From: Paratinospora sagittata
Lineage: Eukaryota > Streptophyta > Magnoliopsida > Ranunculales > Menispermaceae
DNA: 64,000 bases
NCBI GenBank assembly: GCA_035771175.1
Contig: CM069605.1
Coordinates: 19,856,288-19,920,287 of the forward strand
Direction: 5' to 3'
The stretch's first letter is position 1; every line of letters starts with the position of its first letter. The notes below the pieces were generated by a model. The model did not search any database. It saw only the letters and a program-made list of their open reading frames with translations, and was not told the DNA's origin. Of the stretch, positions 42,817 through 55,135 are shown one piece after another. Made by a program: the position numbers and the translations under genes.

Positions 42817-43261
42817 TGTGGCGACCCCGCACCTCGGACCACCAACCCCACAAGGAATGGTGTGCGGAATGCCGGGGCGGGATGCCTGGCGTAGGCATCT
42901 CCAACCACTTCTCAACCCCTGTGAGGTGGTTGAGACCCTACGAGCTTTATTCCAAACAACGACATAATATAAAAAGGTACTAAACAAAACTACCAACCGT
43001 ATTAATCATCCAAGACAAGAGATAATCCATAAAAATGAACCATAAATGAAACCATAATCCCTATAGTCCATCAAGATGGACATACACATAAAGTCCAAAA
43101 CAATGCGTACAAAAAAACCGTCATATTCCCACATGGTCTATCTAACAAGTCCCAACTCACCCATACTACAATGTCGTAAGTGTTATAATTACATAGTCCA
43201 AAGTATAATACATCATAATTTAAAACACAGTTCAATCAAAATGCTCTCAACTCACACCGAG
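42817..43261 (-). repeat. Family-B LTR fragment B2a (445 bp)
   Basis: Plus strand TGTGGCGACCCCGC...; same sequence as the first ~445 bases of the LTR that follows at 43262, with which it forms a partial tandem. Most simply it is one end of an older B-type LTR into which element E inserted (candidate TSD CCGAG at 43257-43261); the other end would lie outside the window. Confidence 0.8.
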
Positions 43262-45234
43262 TGTGGCGACCCCGTACCCCGGACCACCAACCCCGCAGGG
43301 AATGGCGTGCGGAATGCCGGGGCGGGACGCTCGGCGTATGCATCTCCGACCACTCCTCAACTCCCGTGAGGTGGTTGAGACCTTACGAGCCTTATCTCAA
43401 ACAACGACATAATATCAAAAGGTACTAAACAAAACTACCCACCGTATTAATCATCAAAGACAAGAGATAATCATAAAAATGAACCACAAATAAAATCATA
43501 ATCCCTACAGTCCATTAAAATTGACATACACATAAAGTCCAAAATTGTGGGTACAAATAAAAATCGTCATATGCCCACATGGTCTATCTAACAAGTCCCA
43601 ACTCACCCATACTACAATGTGGTAAGTGTTATAATTACATAATCCAAAATATAATACTTCATAATTTAAAACACAGTTCAATCAAAATGCCTCTCAACTC
43701 CCATCGAGGCCTTGGATTCTCTCGCAGGCAAGGCCCTCAAGATATAACTACTCCTTTGCCCTTATTCGGGACAGAAGGACCTGAAAGAGGAAAATGAGGG
43801 TGAGCCAACAGTGCCCAGTAAATAGAATTCAAATATGCTATCAATACTCATCAATAAATATCACGTATGCATGTCAATGTGTAGCATGATTAAAAGCTCA
43901 TAACATATAGATATCAAGCATTTATAATAAGTTCGATGCAAGTAAAAGCTTATAAATTTGGATCCACATTCCACATGCATTGGGTTACTAGTGCACGTCT
44001 ATTTCACCGTACCGTTGATCCCAATCATGTTTTATTTGGGGTTAATAGTGCACGTCTATTTCACCGTACCGTTGATCCCAATCATTTCCTTTCCTAAAAC
44101 CCTCCTATAACAATGTTAAGTCCCCCTATTAGCCAGATAGATGGGCCCAACCAAAGTCATAAGGTTTTCTCAAATCAATGCATCATTCAAAACATTAGAA
44201 CACATTCATGCTTTCAACATACAATATATATAAGTGATATGATGACGTAAAAGATATAATCATAAATGAAGTCTACTCAAAACCAAGCCTCGGGGAGTAT
44301 TTAACCACACACGACCACCAAATCGAATCAACCCAATCAAGATCCTGAAACATACATCAATATCCTACCATACATCAATTTTTATGCTCAATCATATAGA
44401 CATTACACATCAACCTTAAATCAGCCCACATATAAACAATAGGCCTAAATCCCATCTAATCCCATCATTCAACTCAAATCACATGACTTAGGCCTCTAAT
44501 GCATAGTTCTCATTCATAAACCATTCTATTAATCAAAAATACTGATTTTTAATTCCTTAGGCGTAAACATGCCCAAATTGGGTCACTTGATCACAAGTAG
44601 GCCTAACCCATGATATGGTCACAACCACCAAATCAGTAGCATAATCAACCCTAATCATGCTTAATTAAACATAAGTTGCATCAATTCAAAAGCCCTAAAA
44701 TATGAAAATTTTCATACTTAGGCCATATTGCCGATTTACATTAGGTCACCATGTTCAGCCATGTATATCACTGATTTTGCATCATGGGTTCATCAACAAT
44801 GGCAACTAGGTCAACATAGTTGACATGCAAGCTATTTGGAAAGGTCTAAGTTCATATTCTAAATTTAGGTCTAATACAAGCAACCCTACCAATTCTTCAT
44901 TTAATATTCTGTTCAGATGTATCAATCTACCAACATAAATATGTAATCACAAAATCAACCTACAGATTGAAGTATGTGAAGAAACAAACCTTCTGTCCAA
45001 ATATCAGCCCAATCCAACGGTGGACCGAAAAGATAAGTATATTTGATGAACAAGTCTCTAATTAGACAATTTCTCCTTTCCTGCTGCAAATACTCAAACT
45101 CAGATGACTATATCACACAAAATAATAAACACATAAACATCTCCACCGTTCCGAATACAGAAATATCAGTTATAAACTACATACCAAAATTTGATATCCA
45201 ACCAACGGTAGATTGAGGAGATCTACAAGTTTGA

Positions 45235-45500
45235 GCGAAACGGCACGAGAAATCCAGACTTTTCGACCAGCTTTGTTTGAGAGGTTAGATCTCTCAAACG
45301 AAACCTCTAATCATGACCTCCACCGTTCAGAATGCCGAAATATCAGTTATACACTACATACCCAAATTTTATATCCATCCAACGGTAGAGTAAGGAGATC
45401 TAGAAGTTTGACCGAAACGCGCGAGAAATCCAGACTTTCCGACCAGCTTTGTTTGAGAGGTTAGATATCTTAGACGAAACCTCTGATCAAGATCTCCACC
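45235..45500 (+). repeat. ~180-bp tandem duplication in LTR E
   Basis: GCGAGAAATCCAGACTTT-type start, CGACCAGCTTTGTTTGAGAG and CTCCACCG occur twice in order; B1 has one copy. Confidence 0.75.
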
Positions 45501-45708
45501 GACCAGAATGAATAACCATAATCTACGAACTTGCTGACAAAGTTCGAGCTCAATTTGACCATATATCGCAAAGATCCAGTTCTTTGATGACAACGTCGCA
45601 GAGATCTTCCTCCTGCAACTCCCTCCTTTCTCTTCTTCTTTCCTTTCTTTTCTTTTCTTTCCCTTCTTTTTTTTTCTTTCTCTCCACTCACCTCTTTCTA
45701 GCACTTCC

Positions 45709-45789
45709 TTGATTCCCTCCTTGATTCTTTCCTTGATTCTCTCCTTGATTCCCTCCTTGATTCCCTCCTTGATTCTCTCATTGATCCCC
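45709..45789 (+). repeat. Minisatellite, ~13-bp unit
   Basis: About six copies of CTCCTTGATTC with T/C variation. Accounts for a repetitive, spurious minus-strand frame. Confidence 0.88.
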
Positions 45790-46220
45790 TCCACTCATTC
45801 TAGCACTTCCTTGATGAAGAGAATTGGGCATGGGACACTTGTCCACTTTCATGCACCAACCTTCACATGTGTTGGTCTCATACTACCCATACCAACCACA
45901 TGTACTTTAACCAATCTCATGCTTCCATGTATTTTAAATGTCCAATCCATTTAATACACCAAATTTTCATTCTCATTTATCCTTTTATTCAATCAATCCT
46001 AACTCATATCAATTCATGGTTTAATGGGCCCATGCATAAATAATAACATATGCATTATAATTTAATTTAACATGACCCATATACAATTTATGATACACAT
46101 ATTTATATACATTATCAAGCATCAACTATACAAACATTAAACAACCATCAAACAAACATCAAACATAACAAGGCAACGCATAGAGTTTGGGCTAGATGAA
46201 ATAATTTTCGGGGCGTCACA

Positions 46221-46263
46221 TCACACCCACCTTAAAATGAACTTCGTCCTCGAAGTTTTAAGG
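46221..46263 (-). other. Polypurine tract and 3' box of gypsy E
   Basis: Minus strand: CTTCGAGGACGAAGTTCA then TTTTAAGGTGGGTGTGA directly before TGTGACGCCCC. Confidence 0.85.
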
Positions 46264-47694
46264 TTAAGAAATACCTAAGCCCATGAACTCGGCAAAGTGT
46301 TCCATCATGTAGTCCTCACGCTCCCAAGTAACCTACTCCTCGCCATGGAACTGCCATCTCACCTTAACCTTCGGAATCTCGCGGTTACGTAACCTTTGGA
46401 CCTTCCGGTCAAGTATCTGAATAAGTTCCTCATCATAAGTCCCATCCTGCCTCAGTTCAATGTTCCTCCAGTCCAAGACGTGATCAAAATCACTCTTGTA
46501 CACTCTCAACATTGACACATGAAAGACATTGTGGACTGCTGCTAACTGAGATGGCAAGGCTAATCGGTAAGCGACGGGGCCAATTCGTTCTAAAACCTTG
46601 AACGACCCAATAAATCTCGGAGCGAGCTTGCCTTTTATCCCAAATCTAGTTTGGCCCTTCTGAGGTGAGACCTTCAATAAAACTTGGTTACCCACCTCGA
46701 ACTCTACGGTCTTCCGCTTGGCATTAGTGTAACTCTTCTGCCTGTCTTGGGCTACTTTCATATTATGCTTGATCCTCTTAATCTTCTCTGTGTGTTCTTG
46801 TACAAACTCTGGTCCCATCACCGCAGCATCCCCTACCTCTGTCCAACAGATCGGAGATCTACAAGGTCGAGCATACAATGCCTCAAAAGGAGTCATGCCA
46901 ATACTGGACTGATAGCTGTAGTTGTACGCGAACTCACACAGATGTATGTACTCCTCCAAGTTACCACTGGACTCAAGGACACAAGCTCGAAGCATATCCT
47001 CTAAAATCGATATCAACCTCTCAGACTGGCCATCCGTCTGGGGGTGAAAAGCGGTACTGAGATCTAGTCTAGTGCCGAGCTGCCTCTGCAACCCCTGCCA
47101 GAATACCGATGTAAACCTCGGATCCCTATCAGACACAATCAAAACTGGCACTCCATGTAATCTGACTATCTCCCGCATATAGAGTCTGCTCAGCTTGTCC
47201 ATAGAATCCCTAGTGTTCACCGGTAGAAAGTGAGCGGACTTGGTCAAGCGATCAATAATAACCCAAACAACATTATGTCTCCTCGGGGTGTTGGGTAATC
47301 CCACAACAAAGTCCATAGTGACGTGCTCCCATTTCCACTCAGGAATGGCAAGCAGTTGCATCTGCCCTCCAGGCCTCTGATGCTCAACTTTGACTCTTTG
47401 ACAGATCTCACATCTCTGAATGAACTGCGCTATCTCTCTCTTCATGTCGGGCCACCAATACATTCTTTTCATATCATGATACATCTTGGTTCCGCCAGGA
47501 TGAATAACATAATGAGATCTGTGAGCCTCTTGGAGAACACTCTGTCTGAGTCGTGGATCTGCGGGAACCCATAAACGTCCCCTAAATCTCAAGGCACCAT
47601 CAGATGACAAGTGCCAATCAGTAAAATCACTGCTCTCAGCCCAAGACTTGTACATCCCATGATCAACGTCAAGTCTCTGTTGGTCAATTACCTC
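46264..47694 (-). pseudogene. Gypsy E integrase, nearly intact
   Basis: An open stretch of 440 codons (47655-46333) holds the whole enzyme: zinc H-H-C-C (HRSHYVIHPG ... CEICQRVK), catalytic Asp in TMDFVVGLP, Asp in SDRDPRF, Glu in DGQSERLI, then NQVLLKVSPQKG / GKLAPRFIGSFKVLERIG (GPY/F with Ser for Pro). A TAG at 46330-46332 (probably CAG) interrupts the chromo-like tail VTWEREDYMMEHF, which ends at TAA 46264-46266. A TAG at 47692-47694 separates it from RNase H. Good preservation suggests a fairly recent insertion. Confidence 0.93.
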
Positions 47695-48010
47695 CTAGAC
47701 TTGTGTAGGCTGAGCTCTCATTTGAGCACATATCACAATCTGATATGAAGGGGTAGCACATATACTCATAACCGTAGCCACCTCAAGTAGTCTCCACTCA
47801 TGAGACATCTGGCGTGCTATCATAACTGTCTCTACCCGCTTCCTGCTCAACGCATCAGCCACTACATTGGCTTTACCTGGGTGGTATTCCAATGTAAAAT
47901 CATAGTCTTTGAGGAGCTCTAACCACCTTCTCTGCCTCATGTTCAATTCCTTCTGAGAGAACAAGTACTTGAGGCTCTTATGGTCAGAATAGAAAGTGAA
48001 TCTCTCACCA
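47695..48010 (-). pseudogene. Gypsy E RNase H C-terminal part, after a deletion
   Basis: [20 protein letters not shown] and [12 protein letters not shown] are present. Where relatives read [20 protein letters not shown] reads VVFA and then GERF sequence in another frame (about 48000-48012): roughly 30 bases are missing and the frame changes. Confidence 0.88.
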
Positions 48011-49271
48011 CAGCAAAAACCACTGCGGCCAGTTCTAAGTCATGAACAGGGTAGTTCTTTTCATGCACCTTCAATTGCCTCGATGCATAAGCAATGACCC
48101 TATCCTTCTGCATCAACACGCAACCCAAGCCAATACGAGAGGCATCAGTATAGATAACCAACTCCTGATCAGGCTCTGGCAAAATCAACACTGGCGTAGA
48201 TGTCAATCTTTTCTTCAGCTCTAAAAAGGCATTCTCACACTCCTCGGTCCATACAAAGGACACATCCTTCTGGGTGAGCCTAGTCATAGGCGTAGCTATC
48301 TTGGAGAATCCCTGAAGGAATCTCCTATAGTAACCAGCTAACCCAAGAAAACTTCTGATCTCGGTCACTGTTGTAGGCCTAGGCCAACTGATAATGGCTT
48401 CAACCTTAGACGGATCAACTGAAATCTCCTCAGAACTCACCACATGACCTAAGAACTTCACTTCGATGATCCAAAACTCGCACTTGCTCAGCTTTTCATA
48501 TAGCCTATGCTTTCTCAGAGTTTGCAAGGTCACTCTAAGGTGTTCTTCATGCTCAGCCTGAGTCTTGGAATACACCAATATGTCATCAATGAAGACGATG
48601 ACAAACTTATCTAGATAGTGCCTAAAGACCCTCTGCATCAGGTCCATGAATATCGTCGGTGCATTAGTCACACCAAATGGCATCACAAGGAACTCATAAT
48701 GTCCATAGCGGGTTCTGAATGCTGTCTTAGGCACATCCTCCTCCCTGATCCTCAGCTGATGATACCTGGAGCGCAAATCAATCTTCGAAAAATACCTCGC
48801 TCCCCTCAACTGATCAAACAAGTCATCAATCCTTGGGAGAGGATATTTGTTCTTGATGGTCACCCTGTTCAATTGGCGATAGTCGATGCACAACCGCAAG
48901 CTCCCATCTTTTTTTTTCACAAAAAGAACTGGAGCTCCCCAGGGTGACACGCTCGGGCAAATAAAGCCCTTAGCCAATAACTTCTCGAGCTTTTTCTGCA
49001 ACTCTCTCAACTTGGCTGGCGCCATTCTATATGGTGCCATGGAGATAGGCTTCGTGCCAGGGACTAGTTCAATAATGAAATCGATCTCTCGCTTCGGGGG
49101 TAATCCTGGAAGATCCGCAGGAAACACATCTGGAAAGTCCCTAACAATGGCAATATCCTCAAGTATCGCCTCACTAGTCTCTTCTTCATCAGGCACTAAC
49201 CCAGCCAAAATCTCTCTATCTCCATCAGTCACAAATCTACCCCTTGTGACTGTCTGGTCTGAAGCTCTACC
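47943..49271 (-). pseudogene. Gypsy E reverse transcriptase (open) with first half of RNase H
   Basis: 429 open codons starting at 49232: [76 protein letters not shown], catalytic FIDD in [32 protein letters not shown] and RNase [17 protein letters not shown]. The RT domain itself appears undamaged except R for G in IDLRSRYHQ (usually IDLRSGYHQ). It is in frame with protease upstream but for the TAG at 49272-49274. Confidence 0.93.
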
Positions 49272-50070
49272 CTATAATGTAAACACTGGGTGTCTGGGGA
49301 CCTGAAAAATGATTCTCTTCGCGAAACAGTCGACAACTGCATGATAGGCCGCGAGCCAATCCATCCCTAGAATTTCATCAAACTCTAAAAACTCTAGGAC
49401 TCGAAAGTCAATAGGCATCTCAACATCACCAATCTGAACCACACACTGGCTACAGATCATGTTCGAGTAGATCCTCTCCCCAGCTACAGTACTCACCACT
49501 AACCATGTACTAGCCCTAATGGGAGTCAGCAAACTATCTACCATACGTCCAGATATGAATGATAATGTAGACCCAGCATCAAATAATACATGCATAGAAG
49601 TACCATAAATAATAAGAGCACCTTCCACCAAAGTCCTAGATGCTGCCGGGTCTGGCTCAGTAGCTGCCTTCGCTGTCTCTCTGTCACTGGACTGCTGCAC
49701 AAATCCCTGAGCTCTCTGAGAATTTGGACACTCTAACTTCCTATGCCCAGCCTGCCCACATTGATAACATAAGAATGGAGCCCTGGGCGCAAATGATCCA
49801 GTCTGAGATGTCGTCACATAACTTCCTCGGCCTCTACCTCTGCCTCGGCCAGCAGTCTGTGGGAATGGGGATCTCGGTGCACTCGGTTCCTGAATAGGAA
49901 TCGGGACAGGAGAGGAAACCACTGGTGAGGCCATCATACCAGTCTGAACCTGGGATGCCTTACTCTGAGCACCATCAGACTGTGCTCTTCCAAAAAAATT
50001 TCTTCTCCTTTCCCATCTTCCCTTCTTCCACGGAGTCTGGAACTGTCCCCCAGACTCTGCTTGTGAAGTC
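49272..50070 (-). pseudogene. Gypsy E nucleocapsid and protease
   Basis: Open from at least 49937: Arg/Gly-rich GRGRGRGRG, CCHC knuckle CYQCGQAGHRKLEC, then protease VLFDAGSTLSFISGR with Asp (49578-49580)-Ala-Gly in place of Asp-Ser-Gly, and LEFDEILGMDWLAAYHA. The frame differs from gag upstream; the shift lies about 50050-50080. TAG at 49272-49274, probably CAG, ends it. Confidence 0.9.
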
Positions 50071-50776
50071 GGTTACCTGGAGCTGCTCGTGTAGACATAC
50101 CATCAACCCGTTCAGCCAACTCATACTGTTTGGCCCTCTGGACCACTGTGGTAAAATCAGTCATCTTCGTCACAGACAAGGCCTGTCAGATCGCAGGCCT
50201 TAGGTTCAAAGAAAACCTCATAATCTTGTCACTCGGCGTCTGAACTAACCCAGGGGCATAAACTGCGAGTTGCCTAAACCTGGGCTCGTACTCTCTGACT
50301 GACATGGTGCCCTGTGCGAGATTCAAAAACTCGAGTTGCTTAGCCTGTCTCTCAGTCTCTGGAACGTAAGCCTGTAAGAACAACCGTTTGAAGGTGTCCC
50401 AACTCTTCACTGCCCCCTGTGTATCCAACACTAAAAGCCACCAGTCCTCTACATCACTCTCCAGTGTGTGAGCAGCACATACGACCTGAGACTCCTCATC
50501 AAGCTCTAAGGAGCGACTGATCTTCTCGACATTCTTCAGCCAATCTTCGGCCTTCTTCAAGTCAACCCCACCAGTGAATTCCTTAGGCTTTAGCTTCATG
50601 AACTTCTCTAGCAGTTTGATCCGCCGATCAGTGGGGTTCTCCACAACAATAGGAGTAGGCATAGGCTGAGGTACAGCCATTTGATGTCCTGCCGCCCCTG
50701 CAGCTCCACTAGCCTCGGCCCCACTAGTGCCCGCCTCCTGAGGTATTGTTTGAGGTGACATCCGCTCTAATACCAC
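50071..50776 (-). pseudogene. Gypsy E gag capsid, start fused to the primer site
   Basis: The ATG at 50759-50761 (MSPQTIPQEAG) follows the primer site with no leader at all, unlike gypsy A where ~190 bases intervene. Ala/Gly/Pro-rich start, then the capsid: DRRIKLLEKFMKLKPKEFTG, DWLKNVEKISRSLELDEESQ, VEDWWLLVLDTQG, FKRLFLQAYVPETERQAKQLEF, MSVREYEPRFRQLAVYAP. TGA at 50186-50188 (probably CGA) is the only break before the frameshift at about 50060. Confidence 0.9.
50764..50775 (-). other. Primer binding site shared by gypsy E and the array
   Basis: Minus strand TGGTATTAGAGC, one base from the iMet site. To its left is gypsy gag; to its right begins copia-like LTR-end sequence of the tandem array, not the family-B LTR found at E's other end. 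Confidence 0.85.
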
Positions 50777-51862
50777 TTGCTAGACCAATATTAAAGTCCA
50801 AGAGGGGGGGTAGATTGGACTTGGCAGATTTTTGCGTTACCTTTCGCTTAATGTAGTTAAACAGATATACTGCACAAGAAGGTAACAATCAAAATAAAGA
50901 AAATATAAGAAAGTTAAATGAACACAGAGATTTAGAGTGGTACAGTACTCCTTGAACAAATGTCTACTACCTAATCACTGCGATCAACATTTTGCAAGAC
51001 ACTATTGGCAAGTCAACTTACGGGCGTGACTAGAAGTCGTATACAAAAGCCAGCACAAAGGCTTGGCTCAAAGCCTTACACTAACCTACATGAGGGCTTG
51101 GTTAGAAAGCCACACACGCTTACCTATACAAGGGCTTGGCTAGAAAGCCATATTCTAGCCCACACAAGGGCTTGCCTAAAAAGTTACACTATAACCAACT
51201 TACGGGTGTGGTTACGAGCTATACAATAGTATGGTATATTCCCGATTGACAAACCCGTCAACGATACATCAACATTACGAAAGACGATGAGAAGTGTTCT
51301 ACAACACTCTCAACATTATTAAGCTTACAATATTGAATGAATTAACACTACTATTTCAACCACAATGATTTAAATGATGCAATGTGTTGAAATGTTTTTC
51401 TCAAATATGCAATCCATTCAAATATATATCATATGAACTCAAGAATGGAATGTGCACAGGTCTCTAGATATTGATTCTAACAATGATATGTTTAAAGCAC
51501 AATAATCAATATATAATGATGATTAAAACTTGATGATTCTAAAAGTTTAAATGATTAAGATCAAGAAACAAACAAACCAAGTGTTGATTTATGAAATCGA
51601 TTCAATATAGTATACCTTTAACACATGAATCGATACCACGAGATATTTATGAAACCACTAAACTAGATACTGTGATATGACGATCAAAAAGGACTTCACA
51701 AACACTATTCAAAACGAAATCAATTTTCAAGATATGTGAAATTTTGGTCATTAAGCATAAGTGGAGTGAATGGGTTGTCACCTAAGTCACATTCTATGGT
51801 GTTGACCATTTTGATCTTTGGCTCAAGGATGTTACGCCTTAAATCGTGAGCCTTCGCTCAAA
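50776..51862 (-). repeat. Array unit 1
   Basis: Adjoins gypsy E gag. Its right-hand PBS is degenerate (TACAACTT for TACCACTT). Confidence 0.85.
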
Positions 51863-52956
51863 TACAACTTGCTAGCCCAGTATTATAGTCCAAGAGGGGG
51901 GTCAAATTGGATTTAGCAGATTTTTGGGTTACCTTTCGGTTAATATACTTAAAGAAATATAGTGCACAATAAGGTAACAATCAAAATAAAAAAAAATATA
52001 GGAAAGATAAATGGACACAGAGATTTACAGTGGTACAGTTCTCCTTGAACAGATGCTCACTACCTAATCACAGCGATGAAGATTTTGCAATACACTATTG
52101 GCTAGTCAACTTACATGCGTGACTAGAAGTCGTATACAAAAGCCAGCACAAAGGCTTGGCTCAAAGCCATACACAAACCAACATAAGAGCTTGGTTAGAA
52201 AGCCACACACTCTTACCTATACAAGGGCTTGGTTAGAAAGCCATATTGTAGCCTACACAAGGGCTTGCCTAGAAAGTCACACTATAACCAACTTACGGGT
52301 GTGGTTACGGGCTATACAATAACATGGTATATTCCCGATTGACAAACACGTCAACGATACATCAAGAATACGAATGACGATGAGAAGTGTTCTGCAACAC
52401 TCGCAACAATATTAAGTTTACAATATTGAATGAATTAAAACTACTATTCCAACCACAAGGATTTAAAAGATGCAATGTGTTGAAATAATTTTTCTCAAAT
52501 ATGCAATCCATTCAAATATATATAATGTGAACTCAAGAATAGAATTTGCACAAGTATCTAGATACTGATTCTAACTATGATATGTTTAAAGCACAAGGAT
52601 CAATATATAATGACGATTAAAACTTGACGATTCGAAAAGCGTAAATGATTAAGATCAAGAAACAAACAAATCAAGTGTTGATTTATAAAATCAATTCAAT
52701 ATAGTATACCCTTAACACATAAATCGATACCACGAGATATTTATGAAACCACTAAACATAATACTGTGATATGACGATCAAAAAGGGTTTCACAAACACT
52801 ATTGAAAACGAAATCAATTTTCAAGATATGTGAAATTTTGGTCATTAAGCATAAGTGGAGTGAATAGTTTGTCACCTAAGACACATTCTATGGTGTCGAC
52901 CGTATTGATCTTTGGCTCTAGGATGTTACGCCTTAAATCATGAGCATCTGCTATAA
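51863..52956 (-). repeat. Array unit 2
   Basis: 1,094 bases; its right-hand PBS is altered (CTATAATACGACTTG). Confidence 0.85.
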
Positions 52957-54047
52957 TACGACTTGCTAGCCCAGTATTATAGTCCAAGAGGGGGAGGGCA
53001 AATTGGACTTAGCAGATTTTTGCGTTACCTTTCGGTTAATATAGTTAAACTAATATAGTGCACAATAAGGTAGCAATCAAAATACAAAAAAATATAGGAA
53101 AGATAAATGGGCACAGAGATTTAGAATGGCACAGTTCTCCTTCAACAGATGTTCACTACCTAATCACTACGATCAAGATTTTGCAATACACTATTGGCTA
53201 GTCAACTTACGGGCGTGACTAAAAGTCGTATATAAAAGCCAGCACAAAGGCTTAGGTCAAAGCCTTACACTAACCAACATAAGGGCTTGGTTACAAAAGC
53301 CACACACGCTTACCTAAACAAGGGCTTGGTTAGAAAGCCATATTGTAGCCTTCACTAGGGCTTGCCTAGAAAGTCACACTATAACCAACTTACGGGTGTG
53401 GTTACGAGCTATACAATAGTATGGTATATTCTCGATTGACAAACACGTCAACGATACATCAAGATTACGAATGACGATGAGAAGTATTGTACAACACTCT
53501 CAACAATATTAAGCTTGCAATATGGAATGAATTGAGATTACTATTCCCACCACAATGATTTAAATGATGCAATGTGTTGAAATAATTTTTCTCAAATATG
53601 CAATCTAATCAAATATATATGATATGAACACAAGAATTGAATGTGCACACATATCTAGATATTGATTCTAACAATGATATGTTTAAAGCACAAGAATCAA
53701 TATTTAATGATGATTAAAACTTGACGATTCTAAAAGTGTAAATGATTAAGATCAAGAATCAAACAAATCAAGTGTTGATTTATGAAATCGATTCAATATA
53801 GTATACCCTTAACACATGAATCGATACCACAAGATATTTATTAAACCACTAAACAAGATACTGTGATATGACGATCAAAAAGGGTTTCACAAACACTATT
53901 CAAAACAAAATCAATTTTCAAGATAAATGAAATTTTGGTCATTAAGCATAAGTGGAGTAAATTGGTTATCACCTAAGTCACATTCTATGGTGTTGTTTGA
54001 TCTTTGGCTCAACGATGTTAAGCCTTAAATCATGCCATCCGCTCTGA
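52957..54047 (-). repeat. Array unit 3
   Basis: 1,091 bases. From about 53190 it is nearly identical to unit 5 (shared variants such as CTAAAAGTCGTATATAAAAG). Confidence 0.85.
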
Positions 54048-55135
54048 TACCACTTGCTAGCCTAGTATGTCCAAGATGGGGGGTAAATTGGACTTAGTAG
54101 ATTTTTGGGTTACCGTTCGATTAATATAGTTAAACAGATGTAGTGCACAATAAGGTAACAATAAAAAAAAAAATATATAGAAAGATAAATTGACATAGAG
54201 ATTTAGAGTGGTACAGTTATCCTTGAACATATTTCCACTACCTGATCACTGCGATCAAGATTTTGCAATACGCTATTGGCTAGTCAACTTACGGGCGTGA
54301 CTATAAGTCGTATACAAAAGCCAGCACAAAGGCTTGGCTCAAAGCCTTACACTAACTAACATATGGGCTTGGTTAGAAGGCCACACACGCTTAACTACAC
54401 AAGAGCTTGGTTAGAAAGCCATATTCTAGCCTACACAAAGGCTTGCCTAGAAAGTCACACTATAACCAACTTACGGGTGTGGTTAGGAGCTATACAATAG
54501 TATGGTATATTCCCGATTGACAAACACGTCAACGATACATCAAGATGACGGATGACGATGAGAAGTGTTCTACAACACTCTCAACAATATTAAGCTTACA
54601 ATATTGAATGAATTAACACTACTATTCCGACCACAATGATTTAAATGATGCAATGTGCTGAAATAATTTTTTCTCAAATATGCAATCCATTCAAATATAT
54701 ATGATATGAACTCAAGAATTGAATGTGCACACGTATCTAGATATTGATTCTAACAATGATATATTTAAGTCCCAAGAATCAATATATAATGATGATTAAA
54801 ACTTGACGATTGTAAAAGTGTAAATGATTAAGATCAAGAATGAAAAAAACCAAGTGTTGATTTATGTAATCGATTCAATATAGTATAACTTTAACACATG
54901 AATCGATACAACAAGATATTTATGAAACCACAAAACAAGGTACTATGATATGACGATCAAAAAGGGTTTCACAAACACTTTTCAAAATGAAATCAATTTT
55001 CAAGATATATGAAATTTTGGTCATCAAGCATAAGTGGAGTAAGTAGGGTATCACCTAAGTCACATTCTGTGGTGTTGAGCATTTTGATCTTTGGCTCAAG
55101 GATGTTAAGCCTTAAATCATGAGCATCCGCTCTGA
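54048..55135 (-). repeat. Array unit 4
   Basis: 1,088 bases; nearly identical to unit 6 (shared ACTAACTAACATATGGGC and AGAAGGCCACACACGC). Confidence 0.85.

Larger units (their letters stand above)
43262..46220 (-). repeat. 3' LTR of gypsy E, family B (2,959 bp)
   Basis: Minus strand TGTGACGCCCCGAAAATT...GGTCGCCACA. Adjoins the polypurine tract of E at 46221. Contains an internal ~180-bp tandem duplication (about 45235-45500) and a CCTTGATTC minisatellite (45709-45789). Shares the inverted motif GGGTGAGCCAAC...GCCCAGT (about 43798-43822) with B1. Confidence 0.92.

Noticed and set aside
45369..45794. Minus-strand frame with repeated GIKEGIKERIKE
   Set aside because: Direct translation of the CCTTGATTC minisatellite inside LTR E.
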